DNA of 9,020 bases from an uncultured Bacilli bacterium (GCA_947630865.1 CANRJE010000059.1:1-9020); one strand, 5' to 3'; positions 1 through 7,343 are shown, numbered from the stretch's first letter. A program made the numbers and translations. The notes: generated from the letters alone by a model not told the origin.

Positions 1-26
1 GTAAAAATTTCTACAAAATTTTATTA

Positions 27-61
27 CAAAGTGGATTTTACCTATTCAAACTGGAATTTAC
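27..61. repeat. Pair of imperfect 15-bp direct repeats, 20-bp period
   Basis: Copies at 27-41 (CAAAGTGGATTTTAC) and 47-61 (CAAACTGGAATTTAC) match at 13 of 15 positions and start 20 bp apart. The second copy contains the stop codon of the ABC transporter gene (58-60). Short, regularly spaced subterminal repeats of this kind occur at the ends of IS21-family insertion elements, so an element may lie to the left of the window. No transposase is visible, so that assignment is inference. Confidence 0.45.
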
Positions 62-1755
62 TTTTGCAATTCAGCCTCTTTACTATAATTAGCATTTTTT
101 TTGTTTAATTCTTTATGTATTCCTGTTGCTAAAAGTTTATTATTTTCTAACATTATAACTTGATTTACAAAATCACTTTCAATTATTTCTTTATTTTTGG
201 TAATAACTACTATTGTATTATCTGAAATCATCATTTTTAAAGCATCTAAAACTTTTACGCTTATGTCATGACTTAAATAGTCGAATGTTTCATCAAATAA
301 CATTATTTTAGTTCTTTTCAATAAAACTCTAATAATAGCTAAAACATATTTTACATCATTATTTATATTAGTTGCATCAGTTAATAAAACTGTATCATAA
401 CCTAAATCTAAGGCCATTATATAATCATGAATATTAAATTCTTTGCAAAGGGATACAATGTTTTCAAAGTTAGCATCAAAGATACTTAAATTATCCCTGA
501 TACTCATATTAAAGAAGGTTGGATTTTTTCTAACAGCACTTATTATGTTACCAATTTGCTTAGAATCATACTTGGAAATACTAGTATCATCAACTAAAAC
601 GCTTCCTTCGTGTTGTCTATTATATCTTAAAAGTAAATCAAATATTCCTGTTTTTCCACTTCCTGATGCTCCTGTTATAACTGTAAATGTATTTGGTAAA
701 ATTTTAAAGCTTACATTATTCAAAATAGGATCTTTTTTATTGCCATATAAAACATTTTTAAATTCTATTTGTCCTGCTATTTTATTTTTTTCTTCAACCT
801 CACCATAATTGCTACTTGCATATTGGAATAGTTTATGGATTCGAAGTCTTGCAATTTTAACATTTATTTTGCTTTCAAAAAGAGTAATAATTGATGTATA
901 CAATGTATTAAGTTTAGCATAGTAATTATAAATGATTGTTAAAACTCCAATTGTTGTTTCTCCTCTAGCAATTAAGGATACGCCTATTACTAAAGCTATA
1001 ACTTGAAAAATATCAATTAATCCAAGGGATACTTGCTTTAAGTTATACTTATCAATATTTAATTTATCATTCCATTTTAAATAATCTGTAACGTTATTTA
1101 AAGTTCTAGTTCTTGCAACATTGAAAATATTAAAGCCTTTTATTTCTTTAACTGATAAAAGTAATTCTTGAAATAAACTTATTCTTTTATCATGTCTATT
1201 TTTTCTTTCTCCATTCGTTCTTGCAATAATCGGATTAAAAGTAATCAAAAGGAATAATACAATTAAGCAAACAAATAGGGTTACATATCCTATAAAAACA
1301 TTAATAGTAAAAAAGTATATAACAATAAATATAGCTTCTAATATTTCAACAATCCGAATAACCATTGTAGCATAATAATCACTTAAAGTTTCAAAATCTT
1401 CGCTCATAATGTTACTATATTCTGATAAGCTAAATCTTGATAAACTATAAAGTGAATTATTACATGTTTTAGAAAGTCCTAAATCTAAATAGGTTTTATA
1501 TAAATTGGAATATAATTTATAGTATGTAATCTGATTAATAATTTCTGTTATACGATATAAAACGGTAAAAACAAAGAACATTATTAGCATTTGATAAGCC
1601 ATATCAAAATTACCTAAAGTAATAGAATCAATGGCATAACTATAATAAATCGGAATCGCTAGTAAGAAAATTCTTATAAATAAACTGCTTATGAATTTAA
1701 TAATAAAATGCTTTTTATTTTTTAATAATACTCCTCTATTCTCTTCCTTTGTCAT
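58..1755 (-). CDS. Half-size ABC exporter (TMD-NBD fusion) with degenerate ATPase motifs
   Basis: A 565-residue membrane protein with the layout of a type IV (ABCB-like) half exporter. The N-terminal transmembrane domain has about six helices (roughly residues 20-42, 55-75, 130-150, 153-175, 245-265, 268-292), followed by a nucleotide-binding domain from about 328. Walker A is intact (GASGSGKT, 362-369), and so is Walker B with the catalytic Glu (KIMLFDET, 483-490). Other motifs are eroded. The Q-loop Gln position reads VRKNP (about 408-412). The LSGGQ signature is replaced by INNDV (about 464-468), before the still recognisable LAIIRVLL. The D-loop reads DYLS, and the switch His is Lys (VVITKNKE, 517-523). 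It therefore probably forms one asymmetric half of a heterodimer or has a non-transport role. Substrate unknown. An AGGTG ribosome site at 1760-1764 overlaps the upstream gene's TAG stop, so it is co-transcribed with the HerA-like gene. Its own stop lies inside a repeat at the window edge. Confidence 0.85.
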   Translation of the reverse strand: MTKEENRGVLLKNKKHFIIKFISSLFIRIFLLAIPIYYSYAIDSITLGNFDMAYQMLIMFFVFTVLYRITEIINQITYYKLYSNLYKTYLDLGLSKTCNNSLYSLSRFSLSEYSNIMSEDFETLSDYYATMVIRIVEILEAIFIVIYFFTINVFIGYVTLFVCLIVLFLLITFNPIIARTNGERKNRHDKRISLFQELLLSVKEIKGFNIFNVARTRTLNNVTDYLKWNDKLNIDKYNLKQVSLGLIDIFQVIALVIGVSLIARGETTIGVLTIIYNYYAKLNTLYTSIITLFESKINVKIARLRIHKLFQYASSNYGEVEEKNKIAGQIEFKNVLYGNKKDPILNNVSFKILPNTFTVITGASGSGKTGIFDLLLRYNRQHEGSVLVDDTSISKYDSKQIGNIISAVRKNPTFFNMSIRDNLSIFDANFENIVSLCKEFNIHDYIMALDLGYDTVLLTDATNINNDVKYVLAIIRVLLKRTKIMLFDETFDYLSHDISVKVLDALKMMISDNTIVVITKNKEIIESDFVNQVIMLENNKLLATGIHKELNKKNANYSKEAELQK

Positions 1756-1762
1756 TTAACAC

Positions 1763-3520
1763 CTATTGTCCACCATTAATCGTCCAAGTTTTAATAACAT
1801 TACAGTTATCACTAGTTGGAACAGGATTTGGTATATTTACTTTTAAAATTATAGGAACTTTAAAGGCTGAACCAAAGCATAAACAATAACCTGGCTGTAA
1901 AGCTTTTTGTTTTTCAACAATTTCTTCAGTAATGTTTGGTACCATCTTACCTATATATTCAATATCTCTTGGGTGAGTTGTTTTAAAGATTAGGAAATTA
2001 GCACATTGAGACATAACGGTTTCGGAAAGTTCTACTGGTCTTTGAGAAATAAGTGTTAATAAAACACCATACTTACGACCTTCTTTAGCAATTCTATCAA
2101 AGATATTATATCCAATTAAATCAATGTCTTCTCCACTTTTTATATAACGATGTGCTTCTTCAACAATTAAATTAAATGGAACAGTTGCTCTATTTTGTAA
2201 TGCTTTTGTATATTCAAATATTATTCTTGAGAATATTTTAACGATAACTTTAGCTATGCTATCATCTATATCTTCCAAATTAATATTTAAAATTTGATAC
2301 TTTTGCCCATTTTGAATTACTAAACTAGATAAATATTCTTCAACTCCTATAAAGTTTGGATAATCAAAGAATTTTTTAACATCGCTTATTATTAAAGAGT
2401 GTAATTTTACTTTAACAGCAATACTATCTCCATAGGTATTATCATTATTTAACCAGTTTTCACTTATCAATGTAAAGTTTAATGCTTTCTCTAAATCTTC
2501 TAATGTATATTTATTGAAAGTCGTTGGTTCATAATTATCTAAACTAGGGTCAACAAATGAAGCAATATATTGTGAAATTAGAATACTTTCGGTAAAGTTT
2601 CCTTGGCTATCAACATTAAAACACTCTCTAAATTTTCTAGTGTAACCTGCTCCTTTTACATCTGCTTCCATATTAAATTCATTGGTGGTACAAGTATTAA
2701 AAATATCAAATATATCATTTCTTTTAGTACCTGGCATTTTATTAGAATAAAAAATAGATAACATCGCTTTAGCAATAATATGGTTTTTGTATTTATAACT
2801 TACTTCATCTGTTAAAGAGAAAATTTTAGCTAATTTTATCATTCTTTCAAGAAGTGTTAATTGACTTACTTTTTCAAGGCGTAATAAAAGAGCTAAATCA
2901 TCAATATTTAAAAGCCATACAGGAATAGATAATTTTTCATAATTATTATAACCACTTGTTGTTATAACTTTAAAATGATAATTAGGATTTAATTCATTTA
3001 AATTGTTAAAAGCATTTATATATTCACCATTGTTATCAAAAAGAACCATTGTTGCTTTATAAGGATAAAAATTAGGCGTCTTAAAAAGGGTTTGAATAAC
3101 ACTCGTTGTACCATAACTTTTACCACTTCCAGAGTTACCAAGAATTGTTAAATGGTTACTAAATAAATCATTGATACTTGCATAAACTGGTTTATTATTA
3201 TAAAAAGGACTATAACCAAAACTCATATTTCCAAATTCATTTTTACCAGTAATCATTATCATTTCATTTTCAGCTAAAAAACGGATTTTGGAAGTTAAAC
3301 TAGGTTTACTAATAATACCACCTTGAAAAACACCATTGATTACTTCTCCAATAAATCTTGTTTCAACAATATCATCATGCACATATTCAACTTCTCCTAC
3401 AACTTGTCTGTTGGATTCATCAATAAAAACTAAATGTTGATTGATTAAATTAGTTCTAATTTCACCATTAACTTTAACATGTGCTCCATGATCACTAATA
3501 TACACTATTTTTTCAAACAT
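1763..3520 (-). CDS. HerA/DUF87-type P-loop ATPase (FtsK-HerA superfamily)
   Basis: A 585-residue cytoplasmic ATPase. The N-terminal ~100 residues are rich in beta strands and resemble the HAS-barrel that precedes the motor domain in HerA proteins. Walker A is GNSGSGKS (128-135). A HerA-like FDNNGEY follows (161-167). The Walker B strand is FNLIVEEAH (449-457). Then come GRKYGVLLTLISQRP (481-495, sensor/arginine region) and FKTTHPRDIEYI (512-523). Family members are hexameric DNA translocases or helicases; archaeal HerA works with the NurA nuclease, and bacterial relatives occur both in repair and in antiphage pairs such as SIR2-HerA. No NurA, SIR2 or other nuclease gene is present here. The start at 3520 has a perfect AGGAGG site (3526-3531) five bases upstream that overlaps the ylxM stop, so it is coupled to ylxM. 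The ATPase call is firm; the cellular role is unknown. Confidence 0.85.
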   Translation of the reverse strand: MFEKIVYISDHGAHVKVNGEIRTNLINQHLVFIDESNRQVVGEVEYVHDDIVETRFIGEVINGVFQGGIISKPSLTSKIRFLAENEMIMITGKNEFGNMSFGYSPFYNNKPVYASINDLFSNHLTILGNSGSGKSYGTTSVIQTLFKTPNFYPYKATMVLFDNNGEYINAFNNLNELNPNYHFKVITTSGYNNYEKLSIPVWLLNIDDLALLLRLEKVSQLTLLERMIKLAKIFSLTDEVSYKYKNHIIAKAMLSIFYSNKMPGTKRNDIFDIFNTCTTNEFNMEADVKGAGYTRKFRECFNVDSQGNFTESILISQYIASFVDPSLDNYEPTTFNKYTLEDLEKALNFTLISENWLNNDNTYGDSIAVKVKLHSLIISDVKKFFDYPNFIGVEEYLSSLVIQNGQKYQILNINLEDIDDSIAKVIVKIFSRIIFEYTKALQNRATVPFNLIVEEAHRYIKSGEDIDLIGYNIFDRIAKEGRKYGVLLTLISQRPVELSETVMSQCANFLIFKTTHPRDIEYIGKMVPNITEEIVEKQKALQPGYCLCFGSAFKVPIILKVNIPNPVPTSDNCNVIKTWTINGGQ

Positions 3521-3529
3521 TTTATCCTC

Positions 3530-3823
3530 CTATAATAAATCTTTTATTGCCTTTTTTACCCCACTATCATCTATATTATCAATTATAGCATTTATTTTTT
3601 CTTTTTTATAGTATAATTTCAACTTTTTTTCATAATCTTCTAATTTTTCTTCAATAATTTTTAATTGTTTAAAACAAGCATTTCTACTAATTCCATATTT
3701 TTCACTTATTTCTCCATAAGATAAGTTATTAAAGTAATATTCTTCAAAATAAGTTTGCTGTTTTTCTGTTAATAAAATTCCATATAAATCATATAAGTTA
3801 TTTAAATAAATTAATTTTTCCAT
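3530..3823 (-). CDS. ylxM: YlxM/p13 family (UPF0122) putative HTH protein, SRP-associated
   Basis: A 97-residue protein matching the UPF0122 family. It has the typical N-terminus NNLYDLYGILLTEKQQTYF, a sigma-70 region 4-like helix-turn-helix (LSYGEISEKYGISRNACFKQ, 34-53) and a charged coiled C-terminus (LEDYEKKLK, 61-69). Family members are encoded beside SRP genes and, from streptococcal work, are thought to act as SRP accessory factors. The ATG overlaps the ftsY stop by one base (TAATG at 3821-3825), which is classic translational coupling. The usual family position is between ftsY and ffh. Here ffh does not follow; a HerA-like gene does. Confidence 0.9.
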   Translation of the reverse strand: MEKLIYLNNLYDLYGILLTEKQQTYFEEYYFNNLSYGEISEKYGISRNACFKQLKIIEEKLEDYEKKLKLYYKKEKINAIIDNIDDSGVKKAIKDLL

Positions 3824-4902
3824 TACATCATATCCTTAAATAAACCATAGATATATTTTTCAATATCAAATGACTCTAAATCGTTAACTTTTTCACCTAA
3901 GCCTATATATTTAACAGGAATATCAAGTTCTTCTTTAATAGCAAGAACAATTCCACCTTTTGCTGTACCATCAAGTTTGGTTAAGACAATTCCTGTTATA
4001 TTAGTTATTTCTTTAAAGTGTTTAGCTTGACTTATTCCGTTTTGACCAGTTGTTGCATCAATTACTAATAATGTTTCTTGTGGTGCTTCTTCTATTAAAG
4101 AACCTATTACTTTGTTCATCTTTTCAAGTTCTTTCATTAGGTTAACTTTATTTTGTAATCTACCTGCTGTATCGATTAAAATAACATCAATTCCTTCTTC
4201 TTTGGCCTTTTTAACTCCATCATAAATAACACTAGAAGGGTCACTTCCTTCTTTACCTTTGACAAAACTAGCATTAACTTTTTTACTCCATTCTTCAAGT
4301 TGCTCTATAGCTCCAGCTCTAAAGGTATCCCCTGCTACCATCATGACACTTTTTCCTTCATTAATTAATTTATTAGCAATTTTACCAATCGTTGTTGTTT
4401 TACCTACGCCATTAACTCCTACAAATAAAATAACAGTTGGTCCATTAGGATTAAAATTAATTTTATTAGTTAAAATAGAATTATCAACATAAATAATAAA
4501 TAATTCATCAACAATTACTTCTTGTAAATAATTTAAATCAGTAATATTTTCAGTTTTAACCCGTTTTTTTAATCTTTCAATAAATGATAAAACAGTATTA
4601 ACTCCAATATCAGCCATGATTAAAATATCTTCTAATTCCATAAAATATTCATCTGTTATTTTTTTTGTACGATTATTTAAACTAATTAATTTATTAACAA
4701 AATTATCTCTTGATTTACTTAACCCTTCATCATATAATTTAATAACTTCTTTTTCATGTTCTTTTTCCTTTTTCTTCTTTTTTTCTTTTTTATCTATTTC
4801 TTTATTTTCTATTTTTATTTCTTTTTCGTTATCTACTTCATTATCATTTTCTTTAATTTCTTCTTTTTTAAATAAGTTTTTAACTTTACTAAATATTCCC
4901 AT
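3823..4902 (-). CDS. ftsY: FtsY, signal recognition particle receptor GTPase
   Basis: A 359-residue SRP receptor GTPase, which docks ribosome-SRP complexes at the membrane for cotranslational insertion of membrane proteins. The N-terminus MGIFSKVKNLFKKEE is a typical amphipathic membrane-targeting helix. It is followed by a Lys/Glu-rich linker (about 12-55) and the four-helix N domain (about 58-145). The G domain has G1 GVNGVGKTT (162-170), the DTFRAGA insertion-box motif (192-198), G3 DTAGR (244-248), G4 TKLD (308-311) and the closing GLGEKVNDL (334-342). All GTPase motifs are intact. The start at 4902 has GGAGGG at 4906-4911, with slightly short spacing. A candidate promoter lies just upstream (4924-4952), although read-through from the 104-residue membrane protein gene 55 bases away is also likely because I see no terminator between them. 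Confidence 0.97.
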   Translation of the reverse strand: MGIFSKVKNLFKKEEIKENDNEVDNEKEIKIENKEIDKKEKKKKKEKEHEKEVIKLYDEGLSKSRDNFVNKLISLNNRTKKITDEYFMELEDILIMADIGVNTVLSFIERLKKRVKTENITDLNYLQEVIVDELFIIYVDNSILTNKINFNPNGPTVILFVGVNGVGKTTTIGKIANKLINEGKSVMMVAGDTFRAGAIEQLEEWSKKVNASFVKGKEGSDPSSVIYDGVKKAKEEGIDVILIDTAGRLQNKVNLMKELEKMNKVIGSLIEEAPQETLLVIDATTGQNGISQAKHFKEITNITGIVLTKLDGTAKGGIVLAIKEELDIPVKYIGLGEKVNDLESFDIEKYIYGLFKDMM

Positions 4903-4923
4903 ATTCCCTCCATTGATATCAAA

Positions 4924-4952
4924 AGTATAACATTATAAGTAAAATAAGTAAA
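4924..4952 (-). promoter_or_regulatory. Candidate promoter for ftsY operon
   Basis: Read on the minus strand, TATACT (4924-4929) carries an extended TGT just upstream, and a TTTACT -35-like box (4947-4952) sits 17 bp away. Transcription would start near 4917, giving a roughly 15-base leader that still contains the GGAGGG site. The -35 matches consensus at only 4 of 6 positions. The sequence is AT-rich, so chance similarity is possible. Confidence 0.5.
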
Positions 4953-4957
4953 TAAAT

Positions 4958-5272
4958 CTAAATTATCCTATCATATAATTTATATAAGTACTGAACAGCA
5001 TTTTCTAAAAAGAAATAATGTCTTACATAAAGAATTAAAAAGATAATTACCATAAAACATGGAATTATAAAATAAGGAAATAAGATACTTAAAAAAATGA
5101 AAATAAGTGTGAATATTGCATAGAATAAAGTAACTAATAAATGAATTAATCTTTCATGTTGAAAATACATGATTTTTTCTTTTAAAATCATCTTTTCTTT
5201 CTCTGTGAATTTTTTATTTTCATTTAATTTAGTTTCTAATTCGTTAATATAATCTTTAATATATTTTTTCAT
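4958..5272 (-). CDS. Small conserved-type membrane protein, two transmembrane helices
   Basis: A 104-residue protein of unknown function. A charged N-terminal helix (1-40, rich in Lys/Glu, likely coiled) leads to the sequence FQHERLIHLLVTLFYAIF. Two hydrophobic helices follow at about 44-64 and 66-84, joined by a short Pro-containing turn, and the C-terminus FFLENAVQYLYKLYDRII returns to the cytoplasm. The FQHERLIHL and FLEN-VQ-LYKLYD patterns resemble small uncharacterised Firmicutes membrane proteins I have seen, but I know no function. The start at 5272 is supported by AAAGGAGA about five bases upstream and by a near-perfect promoter at 5295-5323. It is the first gene of the leftward train ending in ftsY-ylxM-herA-ABC. 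Confidence 0.8.
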   Translation of the reverse strand: MKKYIKDYINELETKLNENKKFTEKEKMILKEKIMYFQHERLIHLLVTLFYAIFTLIFIFLSILFPYFIIPCFMVIIFLILYVRHYFFLENAVQYLYKLYDRII

Positions 5273-5294
5273 AATTCTCCTTTATAACATGGAA

Positions 5295-5323
5295 AGTATA
5301 GCATTGAAAAGCTACTCTGTCAA
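5295..5323 (-). promoter_or_regulatory. Strong leftward promoter for the small membrane protein and downstream genes
   Basis: On the minus strand, a perfect -35 TTGACA (5318-5323) and TATACT (5295-5300) are separated by exactly 17 bp, with a TGC extended -10 next to the -10 box. The start site is predicted near 5288, leaving a leader of about 16 bases with an AAAGGAGA ribosome site. This is the best match to the SigA consensus in the window. Confidence 0.85.
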
Positions 5324-5354
5324 CTTAAAAAATTCATTTTTTTATTATATTTTA

Positions 5355-5383
5355 TTGATTAAAAAATACCACTTTGCTATAAT
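5355..5383 (+). promoter_or_regulatory. Strong rightward promoter for the surface operon
   Basis: TTGATT (5355-5360) and a perfect TATAAT (5378-5383) are separated by exactly 17 bp, and TGC directly before the -10 makes an extended -10. The predicted start is near 5390, giving a leader of about 37 bases before the ATG at 5427. Any translation start upstream of 5390 would not be on this transcript. Confidence 0.8.
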
Positions 5384-5408
5384 AATTAATGATTATATTA
5401 TGATTAAT

Positions 5409-5417
5409 GAAGGTGAT
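5409..5417 (+). promoter_or_regulatory. Ribosome-binding site that fixes the transglutaminase-like gene start
   Basis: GAAGGTGAT lies nine bases before the ATG at 5427. Earlier in-frame ATGs at 5289 and 5400 have no comparable site. The one at 5289 also lies upstream of the predicted transcription start and inside the leftward promoter region. Confidence 0.8.
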
Positions 5418-5426
5418 TATTTAGTT

Positions 5427-7343
5427 ATGAAAGATAATGATAAGAAGGAAAAATCTTTAAATAAAACTAATAACACTGGTTCTAATAAATCTACTAGTGT
5501 TAAAAAAAATAATACTAATAAAAATAAAAAATATCCCTATAAAAAAAATAAAGGAAAATCTAATTCCAATAATCAGAAAAATTCTAATAAAAAGACAAGT
5601 AATTCTAATAAATCTTTAAAAAAAGATGATACAAAAATAGAAAAGGCAACTAAAGTTGAAGAAGAAGTTAAGGATACTGAGGCTGAGATAAAAGAAGTAA
5701 CTGAGTCTAAAGAAATAGAGCCTACTGTTCAAGAAAATACTAATACCAATACTAATACCAATACTGATTTACAACCAGCAAAAAAGAAGTCAAAGAAAAA
5801 AGTAATCTTAATGATTTTATCAATTATTATGTTTTTAATAGGAATAACACTTGTTATTTTCTTTACTCAATTTGGCCTTTTAAAAGAAGTTTATATTGAA
5901 GCTGGAAGCGAAAAAACAATTAATTTAAAAGATTTTTATAAAAAAGGAATTGTTGTTTATAAGTCATCTATTGTAAGTGAAATTGAAGAACTAAATTTAA
6001 GAGAAGTAAAAGATTATGATATTAAAATTAAAGTTTTTAATAAAGTTAAAACTATAAAACTTAAGGTTGTTGATACTACTCCTCCAAAAGTTAAATTTAA
6101 AGACTTTACTTCTAATATTAATTATGAAATTAATCCTGATGATTTTATTGAAACAAAAGAAGATGTTTCAGAAATGGAAACTAAAGTTATTAATCCTCCA
6201 ACAATTGATGATTATAATGATTATAAGGTTACTATTTCAGTAAAAGATAAATATGGAAATGAAACGAAAGCAACTAAAAATTTAAGAATTTCTTTGTTTA
6301 AAGAAGAATTTAATCTAGAATATGGAAATAAACTTAAAAAAGAAGATATTTTATTTGATTTAGAAAAAGGTCAAGATTATATTAATCAAGAAGATATTGA
6401 TAAAATAAATAATTCTAATGTTGGAGATTATGAAATTAAAGTTACTGTTAATGATATTGAATTTACATCTAAAATTATTGTAAGAGACACGAAAGCTCCT
6501 GATTTAGTTCTTAAAAATATCACGATATATGATGACCAACAATTGCCAAGTAAAGATAGTTTTATAAAAAGTGTTAAAGATGCTTCAAAATATACTGTTG
6601 AATTAAAAACGAGTATGACTAAAAAATTAGGTAATCAGGAACTAACATTTGAAGCAGTTGATGAACATAACAATAAAGTTACAAAGAAAGCAACACTTTC
6701 AATTATTAAAGATACAGTTGGTCCAAGTATAAATGGTCTTTATAATATGAGTGTTAATAAATATTCTAAACCTAATTATTATTCTGGAGTTTCAGCTTAT
6801 GATGCTAAAGATGGAAAAGTAAGTTTTACTGTTAATTCAAGTAAGGTTAATACTAGTAAATATGGTACTTATTATGTAACTTACACAGCAGTTGATAAGG
6901 CTGGTAATAAAACAACAAAATCAAGGAAAATAACGGTTAATCATGATGCAAGTGATACAAGTGCTAAAGTTTCTGCTGCTCTTAGTAAATCAGGAACTAA
7001 CTATGAAAGTATCCGTCAATGGATTATGAAAAATGTTAGATATTCAAGTGGCAATAGCAGTGATCCTGTTTGGTATGGTTTAACTAATTATTCAGGTAAT
7101 TGTATCGTTCATGCATACTTATATCAAGCTATGTTAAATAAAGCTGGTTATCAAACAAAGATAATTTATACAACTGATAAAACACATTATTGGGTTATGA
7201 TTTATTTAAATGGTAAGTGGTGGCATACTGATGCAACTCCAACTTCAAGACATAAAATGATAAGTAAAGCAAATGATGAAGAACGTTTTAAACATTTACA
7301 AGGTAGAAATTGGGACCGCAATAAATGGCCAAAGGCAGGATAA
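5427..7343 (+). CDS. Membrane-anchored transglutaminase-like protein with Ig-like repeats
   Basis: A 638-residue type II membrane protein. Residues 1-124 are a cytoplasmic, low-complexity Lys/Asn/Ser tail with an acidic stretch (77-98) and an Asn-Thr repeat (104-113). One transmembrane helix follows (about 125-147). The extracellular part has a run of beta-rich Ig-like/HYR-like modules, with boundaries marked by DTTPP (216-220), DTKAP (354-358) and DTVGP (429-433), each followed by VDEHN- or VDKAGNKT-type strands. At the C-terminus, from about 525, is a transglutaminase-like domain of the papain fold. Its triad is Cys559 (NYSGNC), His587 (THYWV) and Asp602 (HTDAT), all in the expected order. 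Such domains act as proteases, amidases or crosslinkers; which applies here is unknown. The start at 5427 is chosen from the SD and promoter, removing 46 residues from the longest reading frame. It is the first gene of a tight three-gene operon of exported proteins. Confidence 0.87.
   Translation: MKDNDKKEKSLNKTNNTGSNKSTSVKKNNTNKNKKYPYKKNKGKSNSNNQKNSNKKTSNSNKSLKKDDTKIEKATKVEEEVKDTEAEIKEVTESKEIEPTVQENTNTNTNTNTDLQPAKKKSKKKVILMILSIIMFLIGITLVIFFTQFGLLKEVYIEAGSEKTINLKDFYKKGIVVYKSSIVSEIEELNLREVKDYDIKIKVFNKVKTIKLKVVDTTPPKVKFKDFTSNINYEINPDDFIETKEDVSEMETKVINPPTIDDYNDYKVTISVKDKYGNETKATKNLRISLFKEEFNLEYGNKLKKEDILFDLEKGQDYINQEDIDKINNSNVGDYEIKVTVNDIEFTSKIIVRDTKAPDLVLKNITIYDDQQLPSKDSFIKSVKDASKYTVELKTSMTKKLGNQELTFEAVDEHNNKVTKKATLSIIKDTVGPSINGLYNMSVNKYSKPNYYSGVSAYDAKDGKVSFTVNSSKVNTSKYGTYYVTYTAVDKAGNKTTKSRKITVNHDASDTSAKVSAALSKSGTNYESIRQWIMKNVRYSSGNSSDPVWYGLTNYSGNCIVHAYLYQAMLNKAGYQTKIIYTTDKTHYWVMIYLNGKWWHTDATPTSRHKMISKANDEERFKHLQGRNWDRNKWPKAG
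5736..5765 (+). repeat. Tandem 6-bp repeat (five AATACY units) within coding sequence
   Basis: Alternating AATACT and AATACC units form five copies, or 2.5 copies of a 12-bp unit, coding for Asn-Thr repeats in the cytoplasmic tail. The unit length is a multiple of three, so slippage would change tail length without a frameshift. Confidence 0.8.

Noticed and set aside
27..61. Repeat pair considered as part of a CRISPR array
   Set aside because: The units are only 15 bp with 5-bp gaps and imperfect, far from CRISPR repeat and spacer sizes, and no cas genes are visible.
443..808. Plus-strand reading frame of about 121 residues
   Set aside because: It lies wholly antisense to the ABC transporter NBD, including its Walker A region, has no convincing ribosome site, and its composition is what the complement of a coding frame would give.
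1763..3520. HerA-like ATPase considered as part of an antiphage defence pair
   Set aside because: No SIR2, DUF4297, NurA or nuclease partner is present, and the gene is embedded in a housekeeping ftsY-ylxM operon. Defence is not supported by the visible context.
4259..4492. Plus-strand reading frame of 77 residues
   Set aside because: It is antisense to the conserved G1 and DTFRAGA motifs of ftsY, and no SD or promoter was seen.
4616..4930. Plus-strand reading frame of 104 residues, rich in Phe/Ser
   Set aside because: It is the complement of the Lys/Glu-rich ftsY linker (GAA/AAA read as TTC/TTT). The apparent hydrophobicity is a composition artefact.
5289..5426. 46-residue upstream extension of the transglutaminase-like protein
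   Set aside because: Its ATG lies beside the leftward promoter and upstream of the predicted rightward transcript start at about 5390, without an SD. The start at 5427 has both promoter and SD.
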